From NCBI RefSeq assembly GCF_008728855.1, contig NZ_CP042906.1, positions 4,701,570-4,765,569 on the forward strand: a stretch of 64,000 nucleotides of DNA, given 5' to 3'. A program made the translations under genes and the position numbers. Below, piece by piece: positions 36,545-46,150 of this stretch. Position 1 is the first letter of the stretch. Every line of letters starts with the position of its first letter. This DNA is from Hypericibacter terrae (GTDB lineage: Bacteria; Pseudomonadota; Alphaproteobacteria; Dongiales; Dongiaceae). The notes beneath the pieces are model-generated. The model did not search any database. It saw nothing but the letters and a program-made list of their open reading frames with translations, and was not told the origin of the DNA.

Positions 36545-37974
36545 CCTACGGGATTCACGGATTTTCGCCTTCGGTAGCGAGGGCGTAACCCTCGAGACGC
36601 GCGGCGAGTTGGTTCCAGCCATAGCGCATGGTCTTTGGTCCCGGGGGCTTGTAGTAGCAATTCCAACCGCCGAGACGAGTGGCGATCCAGGCGACGAAGG
36701 CGAGAGATCCGGGTGGGTGTGGGTTTTTCTGCCGCTGGGTCTTGCCCTCCAATTTTTTGGAGAGGCGCTCGAGCGGGATGGCGAAGGCCTCGTCGATCAC
36801 ATCGGTGGCGGGGCGCGGACCGCCGTCGCGGGCATCGACCAGCTGGATGGTGCGCACCGCACCCGCCAATCCGATGGCGGCCAGATTGAACAGGCGCTCG
36901 GCGTCGACCAGTTGACTGTCTTCGAGGGCGAGGCCGTCGCTCTTCAAGGCGCGGAAGGTCTGCTCGATGCGCCAGCGCAACCGATAGAGCTGGACGACAT
37001 CCTCGGCTTGCGCGCCATCGGCGACGGCATGGGTGGTGAGCAGGCGCCACAGCAGCGGGGTCTTACCGGCCGGCGCCTCGACCTCGCGGGCCTCGACCAG
37101 GTTGAGCTCGATCTCCCGAGGCAGCTTCTCCACCAGGCCGTTGACCGGCCGGGCGATCCGCACCTTCCCGGCACGCAGCTCCACGGTGGCGATGCGGCCC
37201 TTGTCGCCCGGCCCGCGCGGCGCCACCCGGACCTTGCAAACCCGGAGGCACGCTGCATCCCCGAGCGCCTCGAACAGAGGACTGCCCTCGGCCAAGTTGC
37301 GGTTCTGGGCCGCCCGCACGATCAAATCGAGACCCTCGGGCTTGCTGGCAAAGAGCGGGTAAAGATCGCTTTCCCGGTCGGCCACCATGGTCACGCGCGC
37401 CGCCCCGCTCAAGCTCGCGACCGCGCTCGCGCAGCCCGCCAGCCAGCGCGCCGATTCCTTGTCCCCCGAGGCCCGGCTGCGCCGGCGCGCCGCCGCCTCG
37501 TCAGCCCGCGTCCAGATCGCCGCATCGACCAGCCCGACCACTGCCTCGCTCTCCACATCCACCGCAATCACCGGATGGATGAAAAAGCCCGGCGTCGTTC
37601 CATTCCCCGCCGGCCCGAACCCACGGCGCTTCTTATCCCGGCCGGCGAAGTTGATCTCGGTCGTGTCCTGGACCGCCAGCACATGACGCCCCACGCATCG
37701 TTCCCCCGTTCGGCCCGCCAGCGTCTCGACAATCCGCTCCACCGAAACATAGGGCGAGGACAGAAACCGATGCACCGCCATCTCGCCCGCCCGGTTCTCT
37801 CCCAGCTGGCGCAGCACCAGCGACCCCGTCGCCGCAACCCGCTCGATCAGCCAATCCCCTCGCTTCTCAACACGAATATCGCCAAACGACATCGCCAGAT
37901 CCTCGCAAAATCACCCCGAAGATCTTGAATCATATTTACTTCCAACACGGAATCACTTCCGTGAATGCCGTAGC
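36545..37974 (-). mobile_element. IS4-family insertion sequence, apparently intact
   Basis: About 1430 bases. The left end is CCTACGGGATTCACGGA and the reverse complement of the right end is GCTACGGCATTCACGGA: imperfect terminal inverted repeats differing at two of 17 positions. A 9-base direct repeat CCCCTCCCG flanks it (36536-36544 and 37975-37983), the duplication size typical of IS50-like members. The target is a type A repeat: joining the flanks restores CCCCTCCCGCAAGGGGAGGGG. It carries one transposase gene. Confidence 0.85.
36555..37892 (-). CDS. IS4 family transposase
   Basis: DDE transposase of 445 residues, uninterrupted. Catalytic region: first Asp in VQDTTEINF, second Asp in MVADRESDLY, and the Glu within a perfect Y-x2-R-x3-E-x6-K signature (YRLRWRIEQTFRALK). 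Organisation resembles the Tn5/IS50 branch. Its stop codon lies inside the left terminal inverted repeat. The element appears recently active, as the gene, ends and target duplication are all intact. Confidence 0.92.
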   Translation of the reverse strand: MSFGDIRVEKRGDWLIERVAATGSLVLRQLGENRAGEMAVHRFLSSPYVSVERIVETLAGRTGERCVGRHVLAVQDTTEINFAGRDKKRRGFGPAGNGTTPGFFIHPVIAVDVESEAVVGLVDAAIWTRADEAAARRRSRASGDKESARWLAGCASAVASLSGAARVTMVADRESDLYPLFASKPEGLDLIVRAAQNRNLAEGSPLFEALGDAACLRVCKVRVAPRGPGDKGRIATVELRAGKVRIARPVNGLVEKLPREIELNLVEAREVEAPAGKTPLLWRLLTTHAVADGAQAEDVVQLYRLRWRIEQTFRALKSDGLALEDSQLVDAERLFNLAAIGLAGAVRTIQLVDARDGGPRPATDVIDEAFAIPLERLSKKLEGKTQRQKNPHPPGSLAFVAWIATRLGGWNCYYKPPGPKTMRYGWNQLAARLEGYALATEGENP

Positions 37975-38028
37975 CCCCTCCCGCAAGGGGAGGGGCCGTG
38001 GTTTTCTTCCATGCCACGCACCCTTGCC

Positions 38029-39171
38029 TCACGCCGCGCGGAGCGCGTCGTAGCAGAGCTTGTGGAAGTGGTGGACCAGATGCTCGCTCTCGTTGCCGCG
38101 TTCGGCATCGATCAGATAGCGGCCCTGGTCGAAGCCGAAGGAGCGCAGGCCCTTCTGCTGGGTGACGTTGAGCTGGATGTCTTCCGGCCCCAGCTCCTCG
38201 TTCATCCAGCGGATGCAGGCCTTGGTGACCTGCGCCAGCGGCCGGTGGCTCGGCGCGTAGTAACCGAAGCGCAGCAGCGACTTCTCGGGCTCGAGCGGGA
38301 TCATGATGAAGGTGCCGAGGATGTCCGAGAAGGGGAAGCAATAGAAGGTCGTGTTCGGCCAGACGCCGATATTGAAGAACCATTCGGTCTGCCAGGTGGC
38401 GCCGGCGAGCGATTCGCCATAGGCGGAATTGGCGCCCGGCATCGGCGGGCCGATATAGGTCCACCATTTGTCATGCGGGGTGAGCCGGTAGCCCTTGAAG
38501 TCGATCAGGCTCGCCAGATGTTTATGGACCGGGCCCGAGAGGCCGAAATGATAGCCCTCGATGGAATTGTCCATGATGACCTTCCAGTTCGCCGGCACGA
38601 TCACGTCGACCTCGTTCACCAGCTTCATCCGGTCGAGATCGGGCAGATAGCGGCGCATCTCGTCCTCCGCCCCGCCGGTGATCGAGGCGAGCGGCGCGGC
38701 ATCGGGATCGAGATTGATGAAGACGAAGCGGCCCATGGTCTCGAGCCGCACCGGCTTCAGGCCGAACTGGCTCTTGTCGAAAGCCTGGAGCCGCTCGGTG
38801 CGCGGCGCCGTGCGCAGCGTGCCGTCCTGGTTGTAGCACCAGGAGTGATAGCCGCAGCGGATCACGGCATGGGTCTTGCCGCGCCGGTCATGCAGCAGGC
38901 GATTGCCGCGATGCTGGCAGGCATTGTGAAAGGCGCGCAGCTGGCCGTCGGCCCCGCGCATCACAATCACGCTCTGGTCGAAGATGTCGGTCACGACATA
39001 GGAACCGACCTCCTCGAACTCGCTCTCATGCGCGACCGAGTGCCAGGCCGGATAGAAGATCTTCTCGCGCTCCTCGCGGAAGACGCCCTCGTCGTAGAAA
39101 TAGCGCGCGGGCAGGCTCATGGCCCGTTCGGGATTGCCCGGGTTCCAGTCGAGGGTCTTCTGCGGAATCAT
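38029..39171 (-). CDS. Rieske aromatic ring-hydroxylating oxygenase, alpha subunit (betaine/carnitine oxygenase-like)
   Basis: 380 residues. Rieske cluster ligands are in HNACQHRGN and CGYHSWCYNQDG. The mononuclear iron site is in IMDNSIEGYHFGLSGPVHKHL, with the bridging acidic residue and two histidines. The layout resembles GbcA/CntA-type quaternary-ammonium demethylating oxygenases, which is supported by the divergent GlxA/AraC-type regulator and the choline dehydrogenase-like gene downstream. No ferredoxin reductase is adjacent. The exact substrate is not determined. An IS element separates it from the rest of its apparent operon. Confidence 0.88.
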   Translation of the reverse strand: MIPQKTLDWNPGNPERAMSLPARYFYDEGVFREEREKIFYPAWHSVAHESEFEEVGSYVVTDIFDQSVIVMRGADGQLRAFHNACQHRGNRLLHDRRGKTHAVIRCGYHSWCYNQDGTLRTAPRTERLQAFDKSQFGLKPVRLETMGRFVFINLDPDAAPLASITGGAEDEMRRYLPDLDRMKLVNEVDVIVPANWKVIMDNSIEGYHFGLSGPVHKHLASLIDFKGYRLTPHDKWWTYIGPPMPGANSAYGESLAGATWQTEWFFNIGVWPNTTFYCFPFSDILGTFIMIPLEPEKSLLRFGYYAPSHRPLAQVTKACIRWMNEELGPEDIQLNVTQQKGLRSFGFDQGRYLIDAERGNESEHLVHHFHKLCYDALRAA

Positions 39172-39301
39172 GGGGTCGTCCTCTCTCGGGATATCGCGGA
39201 GGCAGGTCCCGGACCGGTGGGACCGCTTGGCTTCACCCTATGGGCCCCCGGCCATCCGACTTGATGGATTACGCCCGATTTCTGTCGTAATTTGTCAGGA
39301 C

Positions 39302-40309
39302 ATGAAACGCTCCGACAGCCCCGCCCCGATCCCGCAGACCCAGCGCATCGGCTTCCTGCTGCTGCCGGACTTCCCGCAGATCTGCCTGGCGGCGGCGATC
39401 GAGCCGCTCTTCATCGCCAACTGGCTGAGCGGCGGTCCGCTCTATCGCTGGGAGACGCTGTCGCTCGACGGGACCCCGGTGCGCGCCAGCAACGGCACGG
39501 CGGTCGCGGTCGACAGCGCCGTCTCGGAGGATGTCCGGTTCGATGCGCTCTTCCTGCTGGCGAGCTTCGACGTGAAGCGCCAGACCGCCGACCGCAAATT
39601 GCGCGCCTGGCTGCGTCGCGTGGCCCGCCATGGCGCGACCCTGGGTGCCATCGAGACCGCGGCCGAGCTGCTCGCGGCCGCAGGGCTCCTCGAGGATCAA
39701 CCGGCCGCGATTCATTGGGATAATCTGCAGGGCTTCCAGGAGAGCCATGGCCGCGCCCGCGCTGTGCAGCAGCTCTACACCATGGCGCCAGGCCGGCTCA
39801 CCTGCGCCGGCGGCAGCGCCGTCTTCGACATGATGCTGGCCTGGATCGCGACGCAACATGGCGAGGCGCTGGCCGCGGAGATCGCCGGCCATCTGCTGCT
39901 CGACCGCATCCGGCCGCCGGAGGAAGCGCAGCCGGTGCCGGGCGTCGAGCGACGGCCCGTGGCCGATCCGATCCTGCGCCGGGCGATCGCGCTGATGGAG
40001 CAGACGGTCGAGGAGCCGCTCTCCTGTCCCGCCATCGCCGATCAGGTCGGGCTCTCGATGCGCCAGCTGCAGCGGCTCTTCGAGCGCGAGCTCGGCAGCA
40101 GCCCGGCGCGCCACTACATGCAGATCCGCCTCGCCAAGGCCCACGCGCTGCTGCAACAGACGGCGCTGGGGGTCACCGAGATCGCGATGAGCGCCGGCTT
40201 CGGCTCATTGGAGCATTTCAGCCGCGCCTACCGCGCGAGATTCGGCCTGGCGCCGAGCCGCGACCGAAGGCAGACCGTGTCGGCGCCGACGATGCGGCGG
40301 AGCGGATGA
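39302..40309 (+). CDS. GlxA family AraC-type transcriptional regulator
   Basis: 335 residues: an N-terminal DJ-1/PfpI-like domain (about 15-185, RIGFLLLPDFPQICLAAAIE, GALFLL-type core), then a C-terminal AraC helix-turn-helix pair (about 235-320: DQVGLSMRQLQRLFERELG and ALGVTEIAMSAGFGSLEHFS). This is the layout of GbdR/CdhR-type activators of betaine and carnitine catabolism. It is divergent from the Rieske gene, with 130 bases between the starts. The start at ATG 39302 matches the family; the longer frame to 39119 overlaps the Rieske gene. Confidence 0.9.
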   Translation: MKRSDSPAPIPQTQRIGFLLLPDFPQICLAAAIEPLFIANWLSGGPLYRWETLSLDGTPVRASNGTAVAVDSAVSEDVRFDALFLLASFDVKRQTADRKLRAWLRRVARHGATLGAIETAAELLAAAGLLEDQPAAIHWDNLQGFQESHGRARAVQQLYTMAPGRLTCAGGSAVFDMMLAWIATQHGEALAAEIAGHLLLDRIRPPEEAQPVPGVERRPVADPILRRAIALMEQTVEEPLSCPAIADQVGLSMRQLQRLFERELGSSPARHYMQIRLAKAHALLQQTALGVTEIAMSAGFGSLEHFSRAYRARFGLAPSRDRRQTVSAPTMRRSG

Positions 40310-40321
40310 GAGCCCCTCACC

Positions 40322-42160
40322 TCACCGCTCCTTGATCTTGGGGCCCAGGAAGCGTGCGCGATCCCGTTCCTCGGCATGCAGCTTGGCGCGGACGCGCAGC
40401 AGGTCCTTCCTCGCGACGATGCCCAGGAGGTTTCCGCTCTTTCGATCGAGGACCGGCACGCGGCCGGCGTCGGCGGCGGCCATTCGATCCGCCAGACGGC
40501 CAACCAGCTCGTCCGGATGACCGACCAGCATATCCTGCCCCGACAGCGCTTCACCCAATGTTCCGGAAGGCGGCGCGTCCTCGCGGGTCCAATGGAGGAT
40601 ATCGGCCCGCGAGACCATGGCGACGGTCTGACCGTCCGCATCGATCACCGGATAGCTCTTGTGACGCGGCGCCGACGCCGTGAAGAAGGCCACCGCCTCC
40701 GCCACCGTCATCGAAGCAGGCAGTGTGTCCACCGCCTTCACCATCACGTCGGCCACGCGCGCGAGGTCGAAGGGATCGACGTGATACTCGCGCGAGACAT
40801 GATGGCCGCGCCGCGCCACCTTCTCGGTCAGGATCGAGCGCTTGAGGAGCAGCACCGTGACGGCGTAGCTCACCGAGCAGGCCGCGAGCAGCGGCAGCAG
40901 GGCATGAACGTCGCCGGTCAGCTCGACGACAAAGAGCGAGGCCGTCAAGGGCGAGCGCATGGTGCCGCCCATCATCGCCGCCATGCCGAGCAGCGCCCAG
41001 AAACCGGTCGAGGCGCCGGGAAGGACGAGCCCCTCGAGCGAGCCGATCGCGCCCCCCATGATCAGCAGCGGCGCCAGCACGCCACCCGAGGTGCCGGAGC
41101 CGAGCGCGATCGACCAGATCACGGCCTTTACGACCAGCAGCAGAAGGACGGCCTTGACCGCGAGATCGCCCTCAAGCAGATGGCGAATGTTGTCGTAGCC
41201 GACGCCCAACGCCGCGGGATCGATCAGCCCGCCGATGCCGACCGCGAGGCCGCCCAGCGCCGGCCACCACATCCAATGGATCGGCAGCTTCTGGAAACCG
41301 TCCTCGGCGCCATAGACCATCGCCGTCAGCAGACCTGAGCCCAGCCCGGCTGTCAGGCCGACCAGAGCCCATTCAGGCACCGCAGCGAGCGAGAGGCTCA
41401 TCCCGTCCGAGAAGGGAAAGAGAGGCCCAGGGTCCAGCAGCAAGGTCCGACCGGCGGCCGCCACGACCGCGGCAACGGCGACCGGAATGAAGCTCCGCGG
41501 CTTCCATTCGAACAGCAGGAGCTCCACCGCGAGCAGCACGGCGGCGACCGGCGTGCCGAACACGGCTGTCATGCCGGCGGCGGCGCCGGCGACCAGCATC
41601 GTCTTCCGTTCCGCCGCCGTCATGTGAAAGAACTGCGCGATCAGCGAGCCCGCCGCGCCGCCCGTCATGATGATCGGCCCCTCGGCGCCGAAAGGACCGC
41701 CGGTTCCGATCGAGATGGCCGAGGAAAGCGGCTTCAGCACCGCCACCTTGGGCTGCATCCGGCTCTTGCCGATCAGGATCGCTTCCATCGCCTCCGGAAT
41801 GCCATGGCCACGGATCTTCTCCGATCCGTAACGGGCCATGAGACCGATGATCAGGCAGCCCGCGACCGGCACCAGGATCGTCGCCGGTCCCCAGGGCGAA
41901 GCCGCGATCGGCATCGGATCGATCGAGAGGCGGCCGAAATAGGCAAGGTTGGTGCAGAGCGCGATCAGACGCAGCAGGCCCCAGGCCGCGACGACCCCGG
42001 CGGCACCCACGACGACCGCCATGGCGGCCAATCCGAGCACGCGCAGATCCGTCGTGAAATCGCCCAGCCGGGGCGGTTTGGCGGCCGGAGCCGCGCCGTT
42101 GCCGATCGCGGCCGGATGCGGGCCGCTGGTCTCGCTTGCCGTTTCTTCTGCTGACGCCAT
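40322..42160 (-). CDS. CLC-type chloride channel/transporter with tandem CBS domains
   Basis: 612 residues. The membrane part (about 30-435) shows CLC motifs: GHGIPEAMEAI in place of the usual GSGIP, so the first selectivity-filter serine is His here; FGAEGPIIMTGG retains the gating Glu of GREGP; and GSGTSGGVLAPLL. The C-terminal part (about 460-600) has two CBS domains (VADVMVKAVDTLPASMTVAE, VGHPDELVGRLADRM), which usually bind adenine nucleotides. The start is placed at cat 42158-42160 (MASAEE). It is divergent from a MarR regulator. Confidence 0.88.
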   Translation of the reverse strand: MASAEETASETSGPHPAAIGNGAAPAAKPPRLGDFTTDLRVLGLAAMAVVVGAAGVVAAWGLLRLIALCTNLAYFGRLSIDPMPIAASPWGPATILVPVAGCLIIGLMARYGSEKIRGHGIPEAMEAILIGKSRMQPKVAVLKPLSSAISIGTGGPFGAEGPIIMTGGAAGSLIAQFFHMTAAERKTMLVAGAAAGMTAVFGTPVAAVLLAVELLLFEWKPRSFIPVAVAAVVAAAGRTLLLDPGPLFPFSDGMSLSLAAVPEWALVGLTAGLGSGLLTAMVYGAEDGFQKLPIHWMWWPALGGLAVGIGGLIDPAALGVGYDNIRHLLEGDLAVKAVLLLLVVKAVIWSIALGSGTSGGVLAPLLIMGGAIGSLEGLVLPGASTGFWALLGMAAMMGGTMRSPLTASLFVVELTGDVHALLPLLAACSVSYAVTVLLLKRSILTEKVARRGHHVSREYHVDPFDLARVADVMVKAVDTLPASMTVAEAVAFFTASAPRHKSYPVIDADGQTVAMVSRADILHWTREDAPPSGTLGEALSGQDMLVGHPDELVGRLADRMAAADAGRVPVLDRKSGNLLGIVARKDLLRVRAKLHAEERDRARFLGPKIKER

Positions 42161-42236
42161 CGGTCCTGACCTGAAGAGGAGCGCCGTTCCGCCTGCGGTC
42201 ATGGCCGGGGCCGCGACGGAAGGCCGCTTCGTTGAA

Positions 42237-42256
42237 ATATCGGGAGACGATATAAT
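42237..42256 (+). promoter_or_regulatory. MarR promoter with overlapping palindrome
   Basis: A consensus -10 TATAAT (42251-42256) overlaps a perfect palindrome ATATCG-GGAGA-CGATAT (42237-42253), 32 bases ahead of the marR start. The -35 is weak (TTCGTT at 42228-42233, 17 bases away). This suggests autorepression, possibly extending to the divergent channel gene. Confidence 0.5.
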
Positions 42257-42287
42257 CGCCCCCGGCCCAAAAGGGGAGTCTTCTTTG

Positions 42288-42734
42288 ATGCCGAGACGGG
42301 ATGCCGGAAAGGCGGAACAAAACCGCCGCTCGCCCAGCGCTTCCGAGTATCAGGCCCTGGCGGAGTTCCGCTATCTGCTGCGGCAATTCCTGGCCTTCAG
42401 CAAGGCTGCGGCGCAAGAGTCGGGCCTGACGACCCAGCAGCACCAGGCCCTGCTCGCCATCAAGGGATTCGGCGGCAAGGCGGGACTGACGATCGGCGAG
42501 ATCGCCGAGCGCCTCCTGGTTCGTCATCACAGCGCGGTCGAGCTGGTGGATCGGCTGGTGGCCATGGGGTTGGCAAGGCGGGCGATCGACCCCGCCGACC
42601 GCCGCCGCGTCAGGGTCCTGCTCGTCGCGAAGGCCGAGGCACGGCTAAGGGACCTGTCCGCCGCTCATCTGGCCGAGCTCCGCGCCGCGAAGCCGGCCCT
42701 GATCGAACTCCTGTCGCGGCTGAAAGAGGCGTGA
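42288..42734 (+). CDS. MarR family transcriptional regulator
   Basis: 148-residue winged-helix repressor. The DNA-binding part is LTIGEIAERLLVRHHSAVELVDRLVAMGLARR, followed by the wing with DPADRRRVRVLL, the most conserved MarR segment. Helices at both ends form the dimer. GGGGAG precedes the ATG. It is divergent from the CLC channel gene and convergent with glpK. Confidence 0.9.
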   Translation: MPRRDAGKAEQNRRSPSASEYQALAEFRYLLRQFLAFSKAAAQESGLTTQQHQALLAIKGFGGKAGLTIGEIAERLLVRHHSAVELVDRLVAMGLARRAIDPADRRRVRVLLVAKAEARLRDLSAAHLAELRAAKPALIELLSRLKEA

Positions 42735-42782
42735 CGGCCGGAAAAAAGCAGCACGAAACCGCCGCTCTCCAGGGCTACCCTC

Positions 42783-44279
42783 TTATCGCTTCGTCAACGT
42801 GCGGCTCACCGCATCGGCCCAGCCCGCGAGCTTCTGCCGGCGCATCTTCTCGTCCATGGCGGGGAGGAAGCGCCGCTCGAGATGCCAGTTGCGCGCGAGC
42901 TCGTCGAGGCCGGGATAGATGCCGGCCTGCATCCCCGCGAGATAGGCGGCGCCCAGCGCCGTGGTCTCGAGGATCCGCGGCCGGTCGACCGGCGCGTTCA
43001 GCGTATCGGCGAGGCATTGCATGGTCCAGTCGGAGGCGACCATGCCGCCATCAACGCGCAGGACCGAAGTCGCCGACTGCGCTTCGGGCCAATCGGCATG
43101 CATGGCTTCGAGCAGGTCATGGGTCTGGAAGCAGACGGCTTCGAGCGCCGCGCGCGCGATCTCCGCGGGTCCGGTCGAGCGGGTGAGGCCGAAGAGCGCG
43201 CCGCGGGCCTCGGCATCCCAATAGGGCGCGCCCAGCCCCACGAAAGCCGGCACCAGATAGACCTGCTGGTTGAGATCGGCCGCTTCCGCCAGCATGCCGG
43301 ATTCGGCGGCATTGGCGATGATCTTGAGGCCGTCGCGCAGCCATTGCACGGCGGCGCCGGCAATGAAGATGGCGCCCTCGAGCGCATAGGTGCGCTTGCC
43401 CTCGAGCTGATAGGCCACCGTCGTCAGCAGCCGGTTCTTCGAGACGACGGCGCGGCTGCCGGTGTTGAGCAGCGCGAAGCAGCCGGTGCCGTAGGTGGAT
43501 TTGATCATGCCGGGCTTGAAGCAGGCCTGGCCCACCACGGCCGCCTGCTGGTCGCCGGCGATGCCGAGAACTCGGATCGGAGCGCCGAAGAAGTCCGACA
43601 GGGTCGCGCCGAAATCGGCGGCGCTGTCCTTGACCTCGGGCAGCATCGAGCGCGGCACGCGGATGAGCTTCAGGAGCTCGCCGTCCCAATCGCCGCGATG
43701 GATGTCGTAGAGCAGGGTGCGCGAGGCGTTGGTGGCATCGGTCGCGTGGGCGCCGCCGCCGGTCAGGCGCCAGAGCAGCCAGCTGTCGACCGTGCCGAAG
43801 GCGAGCCGACCCTTGGCCGCCAGCTCGCGCGATCCCGGCACATGATCGAGGATCCAGGCGATCTTGGTGCCGGAGAAATAGGGATCGAGGATGAGGCCGG
43901 TCTTGGCCGAGACCATCGGCTCGTGCCCCGCGTCGCGCAGCCCGGCGCAGATCTCGGCGGTGCGCCGGTCCTGCCAGACGATGGCGCGATGGATGGCGCG
44001 GCCGCTGGCGCGATCCCATACCACCGTGGTTTCGCGCTGGTTGGTGATGCCGATGCCGGCGATGTCGCGGGCGCTCAGGCCCGCCCTGGCGATCGCTGCC
44101 TGACAGACCGCGAGCGTGCTGTTCCAGATATCCTCGGGCTCATGCTCGACCCAGCCGGAGCGCGGGAAATGCTGCTGGAACTCCTCCTGCGCTACGGCAA
44201 CGACGTGCTGGTGCGCATCGAACAGGATCGCCCGGCTCGAGGTGGTGCCCTGGTCGATGGCGAGAATATGGCTGGCCAT
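42783..44279 (-). CDS. glpK: Glycerol kinase
   Basis: Phosphorylates glycerol to sn-glycerol 3-phosphate. 498 residues, the standard length. Motifs: [17 protein letters not shown] at the N-terminus, [12 protein letters not shown], the FGGY family segments ([19 protein letters not shown]) and [19 protein letters not shown]. It is the last gene of the glycerol operon, after glpV; the kinase would trap glycerol brought in by the ABC importer. Confidence 0.95.
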   Translation of the reverse strand: MASHILAIDQGTTSSRAILFDAHQHVVAVAQEEFQQHFPRSGWVEHEPEDIWNSTLAVCQAAIARAGLSARDIAGIGITNQRETTVVWDRASGRAIHRAIVWQDRRTAEICAGLRDAGHEPMVSAKTGLILDPYFSGTKIAWILDHVPGSRELAAKGRLAFGTVDSWLLWRLTGGGAHATDATNASRTLLYDIHRGDWDGELLKLIRVPRSMLPEVKDSAADFGATLSDFFGAPIRVLGIAGDQQAAVVGQACFKPGMIKSTYGTGCFALLNTGSRAVVSKNRLLTTVAYQLEGKRTYALEGAIFIAGAAVQWLRDGLKIIANAAESGMLAEAADLNQQVYLVPAFVGLGAPYWDAEARGALFGLTRSTGPAEIARAALEAVCFQTHDLLEAMHADWPEAQSATSVLRVDGGMVASDWTMQCLADTLNAPVDRPRILETTALGAAYLAGMQAGIYPGLDELARNWHLERRFLPAMDEKMRRQKLAGWADAVSRTLTKR

Positions 44280-44346
44280 GGTCTTCCCCTCCGCCTCGGG
44301 TCTCTAGCGAACGCGAAGCCTGCGACAGGGTGGCGTCATAAGCAAT

Positions 44347-44376
44347 ATGGCCCGGGGATCTTCATCCCCGGGCCAT
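44347..44376 (-). terminator. Strong hairpin between glpV and glpK
   Basis: Perfect 13-base stem, ATGGCCCGGGGAT paired with ATCCCCGGGCCAT around a four-base loop, about 40 bases after the glpV stop. No T-run follows, so it is more likely an mRNA-stabilising or partial termination structure than a full terminator. Confidence 0.6.
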
Positions 44377-44416
44377 GGCCGCCGCGCCGTCACGTCGATG
44401 GATGACGGCGAAACGA

Positions 44417-46150
44417 CTATTGCTGCTTCGCGGCCGCCCAGGTCTTGATCAGCTCGTCATAGTCGACGGTCTGACCCGGACCCTTCTCGTCCGCGAGCTT
44501 GGGGAAGGGCGCGCCGGGCTGGTCGAACCAGTACTTCGCGTCCTTCTTCTCGTTGAGCTTCGGACCGCAATCGCCCTGGACGCCGGCCTTCTCGAGACGT
44601 TCGAGCACCTTGTCCTGGGCTTCCGCGAGCGCGTCCATCGCCTCTTGCGGGGTCTTCGCGCCGGAGCTGGCATCGCCGATGTTCTGCCACCAGAGCTGGG
44701 CCAGCTTCGGATAGTCGGGCACGTTCACGCCGGTCGGCGTCCAGAGCAGGCGGGCCGGCGAGCGATAGAACTCGATCAGGCCGCCGAGCTGGGGCGCGCG
44801 GTCGGTGAAGGACTTGTCCCAGATGTCGCTTTCGCGAATGAAGGTCAGGCCCACATGGCTCTTCTTCAGGGTCACGGACTTGGAGATCGTGAACTGACCG
44901 TAGAGCCAGGCCGGCTTCATGCGCTCGAGCGGCGTCGACTTCAGCAGGGTCCAGGAACCGCAATCCTGATAGCCCAGCTTCATGCCTTCCTGCCAATAGG
45001 CACCGTGGGGCGACGGCGCCATGCGCCATTTCGGCGTGCCGTCGGCGTTCATCACCGGCAGACCCGGCTTCACCATGTCGGCGGTGAAGGCCGTGTACCA
45101 GAAGATCTGCTGCGCGATGTTGCCCTGGGCGGGGACCGGACCGGCCTCGCCGAAGGTCATGCCGGCCGCTTCCGGCGGCGCGTACTTCTTCAGCCACTCG
45201 ACATATTTCGTGACCGAATAGACCGCGGCCGGACCGTTGGTGTCGCCGCCGCGCGCGACCGAGGAGCCGACAGGGCGGCAGCCTTCCATGCGGATGCCCC
45301 ACTCGTCGACGGGCAGGCCGTTGGGAATGCCCTTGTCGCCGGAGCCGGCCATCGAGAGCCAAGCGTCGGTGAACCGCCAGCCGAGCGACGGATCTTTCTT
45401 GCCGTAATCCATATGGCCATAGACGCGCACGCCGTCGATGGTCTTCACCTTGTCGGTGAAGAACTCGGCGATGTCCTCATAGGCCGACCAGTTGACCGGC
45501 ACGCCCAGGTCGTAGCCGTAGGCCGCCTTGAACTTGGCCTTGATGTCCGGATTGGTGAACCAGTCGTAGCGGAACCAATAGAGGTTCGCGAACTGCTGGT
45601 CCGGGATCTGATAGAGCTTCCCGTCCGGCGCGGTGGTGAAGGACTTGCCGATGAAGTCGTTGATGTCGAGCATCGGGTCGGTGACGTCCTTGCCGTCGCC
45701 GACGACGAAGTCGCTGATCGGAACCGTCTGCTTGTAGCGGAAATGCGTGCCGATCAGGTCGGAGTCGTTGATGTAGGCGTCATAGACGTTCTGGCCGGTC
45801 TGCATCTGCGTCTGCAGCTTCTCGACCACGTCGCCTTCCTGGATGATGTCATGCGTGATGTTGATGCCGGTGATCTCGTTGAAGGCCGGCGCCAGCGTCT
45901 TCGATTCGTAGGAATGCGTGGTGATGGTCTCGGACACCACCTTGATGTCCATGCCCTTGAAGGGCTGAGCGGCCTTGATGAACCACTCCATCTGGGCCAT
46001 CTGCTGGTCCTTGCCCAAGGTCGAGGGCTGGAACTCGTTGTCCACCCACTTCTTGGCGGCATCCATCTGATCCGCGAAGGTCAGGCGCGGACGGATGATC
46101 GTCGCGGCTGCGATGGCGGCCGTCCCGGCCAGAAATTGTCTACGCTTCAT
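44417..46150 (-). CDS. glpV: Glycerol ABC transporter substrate-binding protein
   Basis: Periplasmic protein of 577 residues, large for the class and matching the rhizobial GlpV type. The signal peptide begins MKRRQFLAGTAAIAAATIIR, with twin Arg near the start, so Tat export is possible. Family segments include EFQPSTLGKDQQMAQMEWF and GMDIKVVSETITTHSYESK. The start at cat 46148-46150 has GGGAGG eight bases upstream. It is preceded by a 254-base gap, unlike the other tightly packed glp genes, and has hairpins on both sides. Confidence 0.92.
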   Translation of the reverse strand: MKRRQFLAGTAAIAAATIIRPRLTFADQMDAAKKWVDNEFQPSTLGKDQQMAQMEWFIKAAQPFKGMDIKVVSETITTHSYESKTLAPAFNEITGINITHDIIQEGDVVEKLQTQMQTGQNVYDAYINDSDLIGTHFRYKQTVPISDFVVGDGKDVTDPMLDINDFIGKSFTTAPDGKLYQIPDQQFANLYWFRYDWFTNPDIKAKFKAAYGYDLGVPVNWSAYEDIAEFFTDKVKTIDGVRVYGHMDYGKKDPSLGWRFTDAWLSMAGSGDKGIPNGLPVDEWGIRMEGCRPVGSSVARGGDTNGPAAVYSVTKYVEWLKKYAPPEAAGMTFGEAGPVPAQGNIAQQIFWYTAFTADMVKPGLPVMNADGTPKWRMAPSPHGAYWQEGMKLGYQDCGSWTLLKSTPLERMKPAWLYGQFTISKSVTLKKSHVGLTFIRESDIWDKSFTDRAPQLGGLIEFYRSPARLLWTPTGVNVPDYPKLAQLWWQNIGDASSGAKTPQEAMDALAEAQDKVLERLEKAGVQGDCGPKLNEKKDAKYWFDQPGAPFPKLADEKGPGQTVDYDELIKTWAAAKQQ

